Shown here: positions 1 through 8,887 of the stretch, piece by piece
Numbering within the stretch: the stretch's first letter is position 1
Layout of the letters: each line of letters starts with the position of its first letter
Notes under the pieces: model-generated
Told to the model about the DNA's origin: nothing
What the model saw: only the letters and a program-made list of their open reading frames with translations
Database searches by the model: none
Assembly: GCA_050290245.1 (NCBI GenBank)
Contig: JBNKHH010000014.1
Coordinates: 1-24,510 of the forward strand
DNA length: 24,510 nt
Source of the DNA: JBNKHH01 sp050290245
Lineage (GTDB): Bacteria > Pseudomonadota > Alphaproteobacteria > Rhodobacterales > Rhodobacteraceae
Reading direction: 5' to 3'
Made by a program: the position numbers and the translations under genes

Positions 1-330
1 CCGCGCGCCGTATCGTGCATAGAGATCCGGAGCGAGCGAAAGCAAGGCCATCAGGTTCATAGCCAGATGCAAGAAACCCGCATGCAGAAATCCGTAGGTC
101 ACGAACATCACAACAGCTTGGCCGCGATAGTTCGGCAGCCATTCGTACAGCAGTCCTGCCCAAAAACCCCCGTACTGAAAGGCGTTCAACCGCGAATAGG
201 GGCTCCACCACAGGCCAAGGTCCGCGCCGGTCAACAGCAGTTCGGGGATGACGATAAGCGCGGTCAGCATCCAGACGCCGGCAGGAATCCGAATGCCTGG
301 ACCTCTTGAATGCTGGGTCTTGTGACTCAT
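1..330 (-). CDS. Rhomboid-family intramembrane serine protease (partial, C-terminus beyond window)
   Basis: The 110 visible residues start at an ATG (330) that follows an in-frame TAA. They contain a hydrophobic segment at about 18-36, then a loop and the segment FLHAGFLHLAMN (81-92). The H-x4-H-x3-N spacing (His83, His88, Asn92) is the signature of rhomboid TM2; the catalytic GxSG serine and second histidine would lie past base 1 and cannot be checked. Rhomboids cleave transmembrane segments inside the membrane. The gene is 41 bp downstream of xrtD on the same strand, so it is probably co-transcribed with it. A role in processing VPLPA-CTERM or other surface proteins is inference. If the missing part lacks the serine it would be an inactive rhomboid-like protein. 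Confidence 0.82.
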   Translation of the reverse strand, partial: MSHKTQHSRGPGIRIPAGVWMLTALIVIPELLLTGADLGLWWSPYSRLNAFQYGGFWAGLLYEWLPNYRGQAVVMFVTYGFLHAGFLHLAMNLMALLSLAPDLYARYGAR

Positions 331-371
331 GTAACTGATCCCGGCTTAGACAAGGCCCGGGTCCCGCGCTA

Positions 372-1970
372 TCAGAAGGGCACGAAGCGGGGTAGGGTCG
401 GCAGGCTTTCCCGCATGAAGCCGAGTAGACGTTCCTCAGCCTGGCTTTCGGTTTCATCCCCACCAATCGGCGTGACGAAGCGTACGAGCGCGCCATCGGT
501 GCGGCCGAGGGTGAGGCTGTCGGTCAGGACGCTGAGCTTGGCCCGCACATCGTTAGACACCCGTTTGCCCCGGCCTTCAAACCAGTAATAAACGATCTGC
601 CGGGCCAGTCCCTTCTGGATGACCGCCCGCACGGCGGTAAAGTGGCCATATCCGGCCTCGGTCATATCCACCGGCACTTCCTCGAAGGAATAGACTTCCC
701 AACCACCGGTTGGCAGGCAAACCTCGGGCGAATGGATGCCCTGCCCTTCTGTCTGCTTGGAGTAATAGGCGACAAACATGCTAACAAGGTCGTCGCCTGG
801 CCGCTGATAGAAAGCGTTCAGGTAGTCGTCGGCTCCCAACACACCGGCGATCTCTGGTTCCAGCGCCACCGTATAACTTTGCCAATCTTCGATCTGGCGC
901 GGGAAGAGTACCAGAGGGTCGCGCGCTGCAGGGGTGGCAGGCGGTGCGGGCAAAGTGTGCCATGCCAGCGAAGCTGCACCGGTCAAGAGCATGCCGAGCA
1001 GAAGACCCGTTGAATACCGTATCGCGAAGATGCGTGCGAATATTCCTCCGAACCCCTGGAAGTCGAGATCGATCGCATCTGCAAGCGGCATCGGATTGGG
1101 TGTCAAGCGTTGCAAGCCGATGGCCATCAGGAACAGGATTCCGATGCAGAGAATGAAGATGACCCAGCCCTCGAAGAAATGCAGAAAACCTTCTGCCTGC
1201 TCGATCCCGTAACGGTCGACGAGAACCCCGATTACGCCAATGCGGAAGGAATTCATCAGCACCGTTAAGGGTGCCGCCGAGAGCAACAGCACGAGTTTGT
1301 GCCAGAGCGGACCACGGTAGAGGATCGCAAATAGATATGAAAAGCTGAGGATCGGGAAAAGGTAACGTAAGCCCGAGCAGGCCTCGGCAACCTGAAGCTT
1401 GTACACGCCGAGGTCGATCACATTGCCTTCGAGATAGACCGCGACGCCCATCAGGCTCACGAACCAGACGCCGATGGCCGAAGACACCCATTGCAGGAAA
1501 ATCGTGAGTTTCCAGTAGAGGATCTGCGGCAGCGGCAGCATGAAGACGAGATGAATTACCGGAAGCTGGTGCCGTCGGCCGCGATCCCAGCCAAAGACGG
1601 TCAGGACCACGCCGCCCACCCATATAATCATCGCATAGGTGACGATATCCGGCACCCGCATCAGATTGCCGAGGGTCGCGACTGCAAGACCGAGCGCGAT
1701 CACCAGAACGCCCGGCCACCGAACCACGGGGCTTATCGTCGGCCTCGGCATCCGGCGCAATTCGCGCAAGAAAAGGTACAGGGAGACTAGCGGAATGAGC
1801 GGTCCGTGACTGTATTCCGCGGTCGACCAGGCATCGGCAAGCGAAACAAATCCGATCCAGAAGATCGGCACCGATACCGCGAGGAGCAGCACGAAAAGCG
1901 TGAATCCGATCGGGCTCACACTCAGACTGTCGGTCTCAAATGGCCGGTCCGGGCGGGTTGAATGTGTCAT
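372..1970 (-). CDS. xrtD: Exosortase with C-terminal EpsI domain, VPLPA-CTERM type (XrtD)
   Basis: This 532-residue polytopic inner-membrane protein has an exosortase core of about eight hydrophobic segments between 20 and 290. The family's catalytic residues are all visible: Cys198 in AEACSGLRYL, Arg243 in NSFRIG and His264 in FLHFFEGW. A further membrane segment (about 318-337) leads into an EpsI-like periplasmic domain (350-532) with HSPEVCLPTGGW at 413-424 and YYWF near 461. Exosortases cleave C-terminal PEP-CTERM-like signals during surface sorting; the EpsI fusion is typical of the XrtD (VPLPA-CTERM) subgroup. A matching VPLPA-like protein lies at 11361-12020. The ATG has an AGGA ribosome site. 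It sits 145 bp behind the beta-barrel gene. The exact subgroup is inferred from the fusion plus the substrate motif. Confidence 0.9.
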   Translation of the reverse strand: MTHSTRPDRPFETDSLSVSPIGFTLFVLLLAVSVPIFWIGFVSLADAWSTAEYSHGPLIPLVSLYLFLRELRRMPRPTISPVVRWPGVLVIALGLAVATLGNLMRVPDIVTYAMIIWVGGVVLTVFGWDRGRRHQLPVIHLVFMLPLPQILYWKLTIFLQWVSSAIGVWFVSLMGVAVYLEGNVIDLGVYKLQVAEACSGLRYLFPILSFSYLFAILYRGPLWHKLVLLLSAAPLTVLMNSFRIGVIGVLVDRYGIEQAEGFLHFFEGWVIFILCIGILFLMAIGLQRLTPNPMPLADAIDLDFQGFGGIFARIFAIRYSTGLLLGMLLTGAASLAWHTLPAPPATPAARDPLVLFPRQIEDWQSYTVALEPEIAGVLGADDYLNAFYQRPGDDLVSMFVAYYSKQTEGQGIHSPEVCLPTGGWEVYSFEEVPVDMTEAGYGHFTAVRAVIQKGLARQIVYYWFEGRGKRVSNDVRAKLSVLTDSLTLGRTDGALVRFVTPIGGDETESQAEERLLGFMRESLPTLPRFVPF

Positions 1971-2115
1971 GTCCTGTCTCGGCTACAATAGCTTGCAACC
2001 TAAGCGAAATTTTCCGGCAACACGACTGGATTCGGAATTGAACCGGTCAACTTGGCGTCAGCCGGTCCCATAGTGAATAGAACGTCGACGACGCTCCGCA
2101 ACCGTGCCTATTGGG

Positions 2116-3540
2116 TCACGGCCGGAAACTGAAGTTCCTGTCGAGGCTCAGGAACACCGAATTGGACGTCGCATCTCCGACGTTGTCTTCGGTCTTGCGA
2201 CGCCAAGTGACACCGCCAGTCATGTTCCAATCCTGCGTCAATGCCCGCGAATAGGCTGCACTCAATGTCGCACGGGTTCGGGTGGGGGTGCCGCTTAGGG
2301 AATCGGCGCTTTCGGTACGACCATAATTCATCGACAAATTAAGGCTGGAGATCGCATCGATCTGGTAGCCATAGCCGACCGTGAGACGCGTATCGAGGAT
2401 CTCTTCGTTAATGTTGTTGGTTGATACGTCCCGGTTGAGAGCAACGGTGATATTGCTCGATTTCAAAGTGTGGCCGTACGACACAGCCGCATTATAATTG
2501 GTGTTGCCTTGCGGTGTTCGGGTCAAGCCAAGTGAGGCCGACAGGCTCCCGTTTGGAAGCTGAAGATCGCGTCCAAAGCGCAACGCGGTGCGCGTACCGT
2601 TCTGGTTCAGTTTGGAATCGAGTGAGGCGAAGATCGATCCGCGCGGAAGAGTTTTTGACAGTTTCAAAGAACCGTTTGTGCCGCTGCGGGTGCTGCTTCC
2701 GCCGGTTGTGTCGGTATCGACTTCGGTCCATCCGATGCGCGCGTCAAGAACAAGGACGGGATTGATGTCTTGAGACAAACCAACTGAATAGCTGACTGTT
2801 CGGCGTTCGGTTTGAACCGTGTCGTCTGCTTCATACTCCGAAAGGGCGACATCGAAATCGAGGGTTGTGACGGGAGACAGCTTGGCTGTTACGGCCGCGT
2901 TGATCCGGTCCGTCCTGGTGTCGAAAAGGCGCGGATTGGCAATGACGAGATTCGAGTAGTCCTGCTCAGCACGCGACAAGCCTATGCTGAATCCCAAAGG
3001 CGCGTTCAAGCCGGTCTCGTATCTGATCGCCGCGTTCCGGGTCGTCCTTGTCCCGCCGTCGGTATCAAGTTCGGGCGCGCCGGGATTGATCAGGCTATTG
3101 ATGGCGTTGAACGCTTCCTCTTCCTGCGCGACCTCAAATGGATCCAGGAATTCGCGATCAACGCTCCGGTAGTTGCCGGACACCGTAAGCCGGCTGTTAG
3201 AATTTTCGATCCGGTATCTCAGGCGCAGATTGGGATCCTCAAATCCCGATATCGTCCGTCCGGGTATGTCGGCGTAGCGGAATATGCCCGATCCGTTAAG
3301 CTGGAACAGCTGTGTTCCCGTGTCGCTACTGATACCGAATGTCAGCGTATTGTCGAATACTGTCGACGTACCGGCCGAACCCGGGCGCAACTGGAAGTTA
3401 TCGTCTACTGTCAGTCGTGAATTGACGCCGATATCCACCTCAAAACCACCGGCAGCGCCCCCTTGCTGAGAGAGCGCCGCGATTGGAAGAATGGTAGTCA
3501 GCGCCGCGATTGCCGCGATCTTGTTTCTGCTCGTGCCCAC
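2116..3540 (-). CDS. Outer-membrane beta-barrel protein of the EPS/exosortase locus
   Basis: The 474-residue product begins at GTG with an AGG ribosome site 8-9 bases upstream. Residues 1-24 form a signal peptide (hydrophobic AAIAALTTILPIAAL, then Ser-Gln). The rest is a long series of alternating polar/hydrophobic strands with short turns, rich in Thr, Ser, Asn and Arg and with no cysteine, ending NFSFRP. This is the look of a large outer-membrane barrel, similar in style to the uncharacterised barrel proteins associated with PEP-CTERM systems. It starts 27 bp after the Wza-like gene, so the two are almost certainly in one operon. It may be the outer-membrane pore partner for the short export protein, which lacks its own barrel; that is inference. 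No enzymatic motif is visible. Confidence 0.75.
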   Translation of the reverse strand: MGTSRNKIAAIAALTTILPIAALSQQGGAAGGFEVDIGVNSRLTVDDNFQLRPGSAGTSTVFDNTLTFGISSDTGTQLFQLNGSGIFRYADIPGRTISGFEDPNLRLRYRIENSNSRLTVSGNYRSVDREFLDPFEVAQEEEAFNAINSLINPGAPELDTDGGTRTTRNAAIRYETGLNAPLGFSIGLSRAEQDYSNLVIANPRLFDTRTDRINAAVTAKLSPVTTLDFDVALSEYEADDTVQTERRTVSYSVGLSQDINPVLVLDARIGWTEVDTDTTGGSSTRSGTNGSLKLSKTLPRGSIFASLDSKLNQNGTRTALRFGRDLQLPNGSLSASLGLTRTPQGNTNYNAAVSYGHTLKSSNITVALNRDVSTNNINEEILDTRLTVGYGYQIDAISSLNLSMNYGRTESADSLSGTPTRTRATLSAAYSRALTQDWNMTGGVTWRRKTEDNVGDATSNSVFLSLDRNFSFRP

Positions 3541-3567
3541 CGTCTCTGCCTTCTTATCGTTCGAACG

Positions 3568-4203
3568 TCATTCGAATAGCCGTCGTTCCGGGATTACGAT
3601 CACATCGCCTTCTCGAAGGACGATTACCGGCGACTTCGCCCCAGCCTGAACAGCTTTGTAGTTGTAGCGATAGACCGTCTCAGTTCCGGTTTTACGATCA
3701 GCTCGGCGCAATTGGATACGCTTCGTTGCCGCGAATTTTGTCATGCCGCCGCTTTCCGCCAGAAACTGCAACAAGGTTGTGCCTGTCTCGACATCCATCC
3801 TACCAGGCGTATTGACTTCGCCAACGGCATAAACCGCGATCGTACCGTAGGGTCGCACCTGCGATGCAGCTGCTTGCGCAGCTGCGTTGTTCACCGCGCT
3901 GGTGACGGGATTCAATTGACCGACAGTCAGGAACACCGTCGGAGGAGCAGCGAAGTTCGGCTCCAGGGCTGCTGCAATTGCACCTCGCATGCTGTCGAGG
4001 CTGCGTCCGGACGCCTTGACGGTTCCGACAAGCGGAAGGCTGACCGTTCCATCCGGCAGGACGAGAAGGCTTCGGTTCAGGCTCGGGTCTTCAAGAACTT
4101 CCATCTGAAGTACGTCACCGGTCTGAATACGGTATCCGCTCTGCGCGAACGCAGCCGGAACCATTAGAACGGCCAAGACAAAGCCGAGCAGCATTCTGAA
4201 CAT
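3568..4203 (-). CDS. Periplasmic polysaccharide export protein (Wza-like, poly_export + SLBB)
   Basis: The 211-residue product carries a signal peptide (1-20, ending AAFA before QSG), a polysaccharide export domain (24-95, with YRIQTGDVLQMEV and the LVLPDGTVSLPLVG strand pair) and an SLBB-type domain (about 121-205, AVGEVNTPGRMDV, ending in the GDVIVIPERR motif). It has no lipobox cysteine and no C-terminal amphipathic helix, so it is much shorter than E. coli Wza and probably relies on another outer-membrane partner. I chose the ATG at 4203 because it opens directly on the signal peptide; an in-frame TTG at 4215 behind GGGA would add four residues. It lies between the TPR lipoprotein and the barrel gene, in the export part of the operon. 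Confidence 0.9.
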   Translation of the reverse strand: MFRMLLGFVLAVLMVPAAFAQSGYRIQTGDVLQMEVLEDPSLNRSLLVLPDGTVSLPLVGTVKASGRSLDSMRGAIAAALEPNFAAPPTVFLTVGQLNPVTSAVNNAAAQAAASQVRPYGTIAVYAVGEVNTPGRMDVETGTTLLQFLAESGGMTKFAATKRIQLRRADRKTGTETVYRYNYKAVQAGAKSPVIVLREGDVIVIPERRLFE

Positions 4204-4251
4204 GTCGACACCCAATAATTCCCGATTCCATGCCAGCTTAAGACTGATGGG

Positions 4252-4280
4252 TTGTGAATCAAACTGTTAACTTGTGAATC
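4252..4280 (-). repeat. Pair of 9-bp direct repeats upstream of the export gene
   Basis: TTGTGAATC occurs at 4252-4260 and again at 4272-4280, exactly 20 bp apart (about two helical turns), in the 136-bp gap between the TPR lipoprotein gene and the Wza-like gene. Read along the genes the unit is GATTCACAA. The spacing suggests a possible operator for an internal promoter, but nothing identifies a regulator. Confidence 0.35.
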
Positions 4281-4339
4281 GGGGGCGCGCCGCCCTTTGA
4301 GTTGCTCAAAAAGTGCCTCTAGGGCAACAATGCTCTCTG

Positions 4340-6790
4340 TTAATTGCCCACTGTTATGCCGTTGGCTTCAAGCCTCTTGATCTCCTCCCTCGCTTTGGCG
4401 GCAACGGGGTTCTTCTGATCCGGACCAATTAGGTCCACAGCGCGGCGGAACCGCCGAAGGGCATCGGATGCGCGACCCGTCGCTTCATAAACAACCGCCA
4501 AATGGTACTGAACAGTCGGGTCGTCGGGCAGGGCAGCAGCGGCCTTTTCTAGATCCCGCAGCGCTTCGTCATGATTGCCTCGGAGGTGGGCGATCCAGCC
4601 ATAAGTGTCCTGATATGCAGGAACAGTACTATCACGCAGACGGCGGGCGATTACCTCGGCCCGCTGGATGTTGTCGGGGTCGGAATAGTGGTTCGACAAT
4701 AGGCTGGCGAGGTTATTGGCGATGACCGGATTGGCGCTATTATCCTTGTACATCTCTTCATAGATCGCGATGGCCTCAGGGATATTCCCCTGTCTTTCCA
4801 GAAGCCCCGCTTTCGCCCACTTCAGGTCGCTGGAATCCGGTGCGATTTCAAGAGCTTCGCCAATCAAATCGGACGCTTCGGTAACACGCGTGTCATCTGC
4901 AGCGACGATGCGAATGAGGGCCAGCCAGGCCGGCATGAGCTGCTTATCCGCATCGAGCAGATCGCGCAGGATTGCTTCGGCCCCCTCGGAATCCCCAGTC
5001 AAGGTGCGTACTGAAGCATCGATAAACCGCAGGTTCCGGTTCTCCGGATCGCTTTCCAGAAGCTTGGCGGAATAGGCGCGTGCCTTGGCGTTGTCGCCAT
5101 TGTCGAGATGGGCCCGCAGGATCGCCACCCGCGCGGGCAGCCCGCCGGTTCCGTCCTCCACCAGTTTTTCCAGATATGCGACCGCCTTGTCCGTATTATC
5201 CTGGCCGGCGAGTATAGACGTTTGAATGTTCTGCGCTGCCAAATGAGCCTCGCGCGGTTCAAGCGACATCAGCGCGTTTACGACAGCGGTCGCGCGCGGC
5301 CAGTCCTGAACACGCAGGTAGACCTCGCCCAAGGCAATGAGCAGGTTGGTATTGCCCGGCGACAGGCGCAAAGCGTCGATCAGAATGCTCTCGGCCGGAA
5401 GCAGTTTGCCTTCGTTGGCCAGAAATTGCGCGTATCGCAGCGATTCGTCTGGCCCACGGTTGGCCACCTCAACGGCCCGGGAAAGGCTTTCACGCACCAG
5501 TTCCCGGTTCCCATCGCGTTCATAGGCCTGCGCCATCAGCGTGAGGACGGCCGCATCGCGCGGGTTCTCGTCGACGGCCTTGCGGAGAATCGCGATCGCC
5601 TCCCCGACCGCATCGTCAAGGATCAACCACCCGGCCTTGAGCTTCAGCGCTTCGATATCACCGGCGTCTTCGGTCAGAACATCTTCGACCAGCGCGCGCG
5701 CGCCTACCGGGTTGCCGGTGATGAGCAGCATCTTCGCCAGACCGATCTTGGTGCGTCGTGTTTCGACGGAGGGGGATGCGTTCACGAGCAATTCCTGCAT
5801 ATTCGCAATTGCTTCGTCCCGGCGTCCGAGATCGAAGATGAACGCCGCATGCGTCGCGCGATATGCGGGGGCCGCATTGTCGCCCGCGATGATCTTTTCA
5901 AGCTCTTCGACTGCCGCCTCTTGTCCACGCTGTTCTGCAAGGAACTGGACGAGGTTCAGGACACGCTCCTGATCGGGGTCGGCAGGATCGATACGGCTGC
6001 GCAAGAATTCTTCGGCTTGGTCCAGCTCATTGCGTGAGGAAAACCAGCGCACGAGCGTGGTCGCCATTTCAGGCGCGTCCGGGAAACGTTCGACGAGGCC
6101 GCGCAACTCAGCTTCCACCCCGGCATCGTCGCCAACCGCCGCCAGTGCCTGCAGGCGCTGTGCCCTGAGCGGCCGGTCATCCGGCGCGACTTCAAGGGCG
6201 AGGTCGATTTCCTCCAAAGCATCGTGATAATCCTGTGCCCGCATCAGGTCATCGATGACGACCCGCCGCAAAAGCAGGTTGTCCGGTATCTTTTTGCGCA
6301 GATCCCGGGCTTCGGCCGCCGCCTTGATCAATATCGTGATGTTGTTGTCGACAATTGCACGCCCGTAATCTGCCGCAATCCGGATTGCCGTCAACTCAAC
6401 GTCGCCGGGCACCTTTTCCAGCGCTTTCCCGGAGAAACGCGCTGCCGTTTCCCAGTCATTGCCTTCGGCCGCGATTTCAGCGAGGGCGCGGGCTGCGTCC
6501 ATATCCTCAGGGTGCTGTTCGATGAGCCGAAGGTACTGCGCAAACGCCTGGCGCAGATTTCCACGGTTGCGTTCGACCTCGGCATAGGTGCGACGCGCTT
6601 CTGCATGATTGCCGTTTAGGTCAAAAACATTGCGGAACTCGACCAGCGCGCGGTCGACATCGCCGGCCTGAAGATAGGCAAGGCCCGATTGGTAGTGCTT
6701 TTCCGCGCGTTCTTCGGAGGAATCGCAGGCCGCCAGGACCGTAAGTCCGGCAGTCAGGGTTAGAACGGCAATTGCCTTGGAAAGACCCAT
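4340..6790 (-). CDS. Large TPR-repeat lipoprotein of the EPS/PEP-CTERM system (PrsT-like)
   Basis: Starting at the ATG at 6790, which has AAGG 8 bases upstream, the product is 816 residues. Residues 1-21 are a lipoprotein signal with lipobox LAAC (Cys22). Asp23 at the +2 position would favour inner-membrane retention under the E. coli rule; whether that rule applies here is unknown. The rest is an almost unbroken array of TPR helices, for example at 29-62 and in the C-terminal units (YHLAVVYEATGRASDALRRF). Such proteins scaffold assembly complexes and are regular members of PEP-CTERM EPS loci. The longer open frame to 6829 adds 13 residues before the signal peptide and is less likely. It follows the sugar transferase by 59 bp in the same operon. 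Function beyond scaffolding cannot be read from the sequence. Confidence 0.88.
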   Translation of the reverse strand: MGLSKAIAVLTLTAGLTVLAACDSSEERAEKHYQSGLAYLQAGDVDRALVEFRNVFDLNGNHAEARRTYAEVERNRGNLRQAFAQYLRLIEQHPEDMDAARALAEIAAEGNDWETAARFSGKALEKVPGDVELTAIRIAADYGRAIVDNNITILIKAAAEARDLRKKIPDNLLLRRVVIDDLMRAQDYHDALEEIDLALEVAPDDRPLRAQRLQALAAVGDDAGVEAELRGLVERFPDAPEMATTLVRWFSSRNELDQAEEFLRSRIDPADPDQERVLNLVQFLAEQRGQEAAVEELEKIIAGDNAAPAYRATHAAFIFDLGRRDEAIANMQELLVNASPSVETRRTKIGLAKMLLITGNPVGARALVEDVLTEDAGDIEALKLKAGWLILDDAVGEAIAILRKAVDENPRDAAVLTLMAQAYERDGNRELVRESLSRAVEVANRGPDESLRYAQFLANEGKLLPAESILIDALRLSPGNTNLLIALGEVYLRVQDWPRATAVVNALMSLEPREAHLAAQNIQTSILAGQDNTDKAVAYLEKLVEDGTGGLPARVAILRAHLDNGDNAKARAYSAKLLESDPENRNLRFIDASVRTLTGDSEGAEAILRDLLDADKQLMPAWLALIRIVAADDTRVTEASDLIGEALEIAPDSSDLKWAKAGLLERQGNIPEAIAIYEEMYKDNSANPVIANNLASLLSNHYSDPDNIQRAEVIARRLRDSTVPAYQDTYGWIAHLRGNHDEALRDLEKAAAALPDDPTVQYHLAVVYEATGRASDALRRFRRAVDLIGPDQKNPVAAKAREEIKRLEANGITVGN

Positions 6791-6849
6791 TCGGAGACCT
6801 TGTTGCATGATTTCATGGCATGACGTCACAAACGCGTGAAACGGTCAAA

Positions 6850-7539
6850 TCAATAACCCGTTCCCCTTATTACCACGCGGACGGTCGCAAGAAGCAGTTT
6901 GATATCGGTCATGAGTGAAAGTTCCTGATAGTATGCCGTGTCAAATGCCACGCGCTGGGAAAACTCGCTTTCATTGCGAACGGATACCTGCCACGGCCCG
7001 GTGATGCCGGGCCGGAGAGAATAATATGCCGTTCCGGAATAAAGCGACCGCTGGCTGGGCATCATCGGGCGTGGCCCGACTAGAGACATATCGCCGACCA
7101 GCACATTCCAGAGCTGGGGCAATTCATCCATTGAGGTCTTGCGCAGCAACCTGCCAATCCGGGTGATGCGGGGGTCCGATTTGAGCTTTTGAGTGGAGTT
7201 CCATTCAAGCCGGGCCTCGGCATTTTTTGACAGGTACTCCTCCAGCATCCGATCGGCATCCGGAACCATCGTGCGAAGTTTCAGCATCCGGAAGGTTCGT
7301 CCGCCGCGTCCGACACGTTCGTTCCAGTAGAAGGGTGAAGAACCGTCTAGGGCTACGGCCACGGACAGTATGAACACCACGGGCAGCACGACCATGCCGG
7401 ATAGAAGCACCGCGAGAACGTCGAGGGCGCGCTTAAAAACGTTGCGGTACAGACCAGATTGCCGTCGAATATTCACAGAGCCCGCCGATGCGCTCGACAT
7501 CCCGATTTGATCAGAAAGGTCATTAATCTGAAGCGTCAT
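6850..7539 (-). CDS. EPS-initiating sugar phosphotransferase (bacterial sugar transferase, ExoY/WcaJ type)
   Basis: The 229-residue product is a monotopic/short phosphoglycosyl transferase. One hydrophobic segment (38-60) precedes the conserved catalytic domain: KLRTM at 87-91, DELPQLWNVL at 128-137, GPRP at 145-148 and LRPGITGPWQ at 165-174. This family moves a sugar-1-phosphate from a UDP-sugar onto undecaprenyl phosphate at the inner membrane, the first step of repeat-unit synthesis. The lack of a long multi-TM N-terminus puts it with ExoY-like rather than full WbaP-like enzymes. The start is uncertain: the ATG at 7539 lacks a clear ribosome site, a later ATG at 7500 is possible, and the upstream TTG at 7584 is unlikely. 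It is the first gene of the leftward operon. The sugar cannot be named. Confidence 0.93.
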   Translation of the reverse strand: MTLQINDLSDQIGMSSASAGSVNIRRQSGLYRNVFKRALDVLAVLLSGMVVLPVVFILSVAVALDGSSPFYWNERVGRGGRTFRMLKLRTMVPDADRMLEEYLSKNAEARLEWNSTQKLKSDPRITRIGRLLRKTSMDELPQLWNVLVGDMSLVGPRPMMPSQRSLYSGTAYYSLRPGITGPWQVSVRNESEFSQRVAFDTAYYQELSLMTDIKLLLATVRVVIRGTGY

Positions 7540-8002
7540 GTGTGCGATCACACCGAATAGGCACCAATGCGCGGCCGTATACAACCGCCCGAACGTTTAC
7601 TACCACGATTCCTGCCCCCCTAGGTAAGGGCGCATAAGTCTTAGCATCTTTGAATCGGGCACGGAATCAACAATTAGGAAACCAGGGCAGATTCGCGGCG
7701 CGGGGCCACCAGATTGGGCTTTAGCCCGGGTGTTGCGTATCGTGGCTGGCGGAACCGTTTCCGTACCGTGTACAGTGTGGGTTAGTATTATGATTGTGCG
7801 CTGCGATGGCGGGGTTGACGCAGATCTGGAAGACATCGAATCAAACTGCGTATACTGGGTGAAGTCAGGTCTGGATGAGTCAGCGCCATTAAGTCGCCGA
7901 ACTTGTATGATCCCTGCTTTCTGGTCTACCCGTCGGCGGTGGACACCGTGGCCGGATCTGCCCATGGTTCGAGCACACGGTATTGAGTGAGTTGGATTGC
8001 GG
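7540..8002. promoter_or_regulatory. Divergent control region between the two EPS operons
   Basis: This 463-bp stretch separates the leftward operon (sugar transferase to rhomboid) from the rightward operon (ATPase, Wzz, kinase), so it should hold both promoters. Open frames across it have no recognisable protein character. Visible pieces are CGAACGTTTACT (7590-7601), shared with the region at 12168; GAATCAAACTG (7838-7848), shared with the region upstream of the export gene at 4256; and a TATACT hexamer (7851-7856) that could be a -10 box for the rightward operon but has only a poor -35 (GGAAGA). Its length leaves room for regulator sites or a leader RNA; none is identified. Confidence 0.5.
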
Positions 8003-8887
8003 ATGAACAAGGTCGTGGAGACCGATACGAACGACAGCGTTGGCTTTTACATGGAATTCTATGGGTTCCGGGAACGCCCGTTCACGCTTGTTCCGGATCC
8101 GGACTTCCTGTTCTGGTCGGCTCAGCATCGTCGTGCCTATTCCGTGCTCGAATTCGGAATTCTGAGCCGTGCGCCCATCACGCTCGTTACAGGCGGTGTC
8201 GGCTGCGGCAAGACGACGCTGTTGCGTGAACTCCTGCGCCAGTTCGGATCGCGAGTGACCGTCGGCCTGATCTCGAACGCTCAGGGCGGTCGGGGCGAAT
8301 TGATCCAGTGGGTACTGAACTCGCTTGGCGTTCCGTTCGACGCTGGGGCAGGTTATGTGCCGTTGTTCCAGAAGCTTCAGGATTATCTGATCGAGGAATA
8401 CGCCGCTGGCCGGCGTGTCGTTCTGATCTTTGATGAAGCCCAGAACCTCTCCGCCGAAAGCCTTGAAGAACTTCGGATGCTGACCAATATCAATTCGGGA
8501 AAAGACGAAGTGATCCAACTGGTTCTGGTCGGTCAACCCGAGTTGCGGGACATGGTGTTGCACCCGTCCCTGCGGCAGCTTGCCCAGAGAATTGCGGCGA
8601 GCTTTCACCTCTTGCCGCTCGACGAGCAATCGGTGATCGAACTTATTTCATACCGGCTAAAGGCAGCCGGTGGCAGCGGCGAGGAGATAACGCCCCAAGC
8701 TGCGCGGATGATATACAAGGTGACCCATGGCGTGCCCCGTCTGGTCAACCAGCTTTGCGACATGGCATTGCTCTATGGGTGGAGCATGGACAACCCTCAT
8801 GTCGACGGTTCGGTGGTACAATCGGTAATCGACGACGGTGTGTTCTTTGCGGCGCAGATCGCGGCGGAGGAAGAGAAGCATAAATGA
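8003..8887 (+). CDS. ExeA/GspA-like AAA ATPase of the exosortase-associated EPS locus
   Basis: The 294-residue protein has the N-terminal signature FYGFRERPFTLVPDPDFLFWS (roughly 19-39) of the putative secretion ATPases found in PEP-CTERM EPS loci. Walker A is GGVGCGKT (64-71), Walker B VVLIFDEA (139-146), and LVGQPELR lies at about 175-182. The C-terminal part contains the THGVPRLVN segment typical of this AAA subgroup. It is probably cytoplasmic and acts with the export machinery; the partner is not known. The ATG at 8003 is preceded by GGA with 6-base spacing; an in-frame TTG at 7997 adds two residues. Its stop overlaps the next start by 4 bp (ATGA), so it is translationally coupled to the chain-length gene. 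Confidence 0.9.
   Translation: MNKVVETDTNDSVGFYMEFYGFRERPFTLVPDPDFLFWSAQHRRAYSVLEFGILSRAPITLVTGGVGCGKTTLLRELLRQFGSRVTVGLISNAQGGRGELIQWVLNSLGVPFDAGAGYVPLFQKLQDYLIEEYAAGRRVVLIFDEAQNLSAESLEELRMLTNINSGKDEVIQLVLVGQPELRDMVLHPSLRQLAQRIAASFHLLPLDEQSVIELISYRLKAAGGSGEEITPQAARMIYKVTHGVPRLVNQLCDMALLYGWSMDNPHVDGSVVQSVIDDGVFFAAQIAAEEEKHK

Noticed and set aside
5108..6037. 309-codon plus-strand open frame
   Set aside because: It lies wholly antisense to the TPR lipoprotein, whose frame shows clear TPR motifs; no recognisable domain.
7600..8010. Open frames on both strands in the divergent region
   Set aside because: Composition is unlike the flanking proteins, no domain or good ribosome site; treated as control region.
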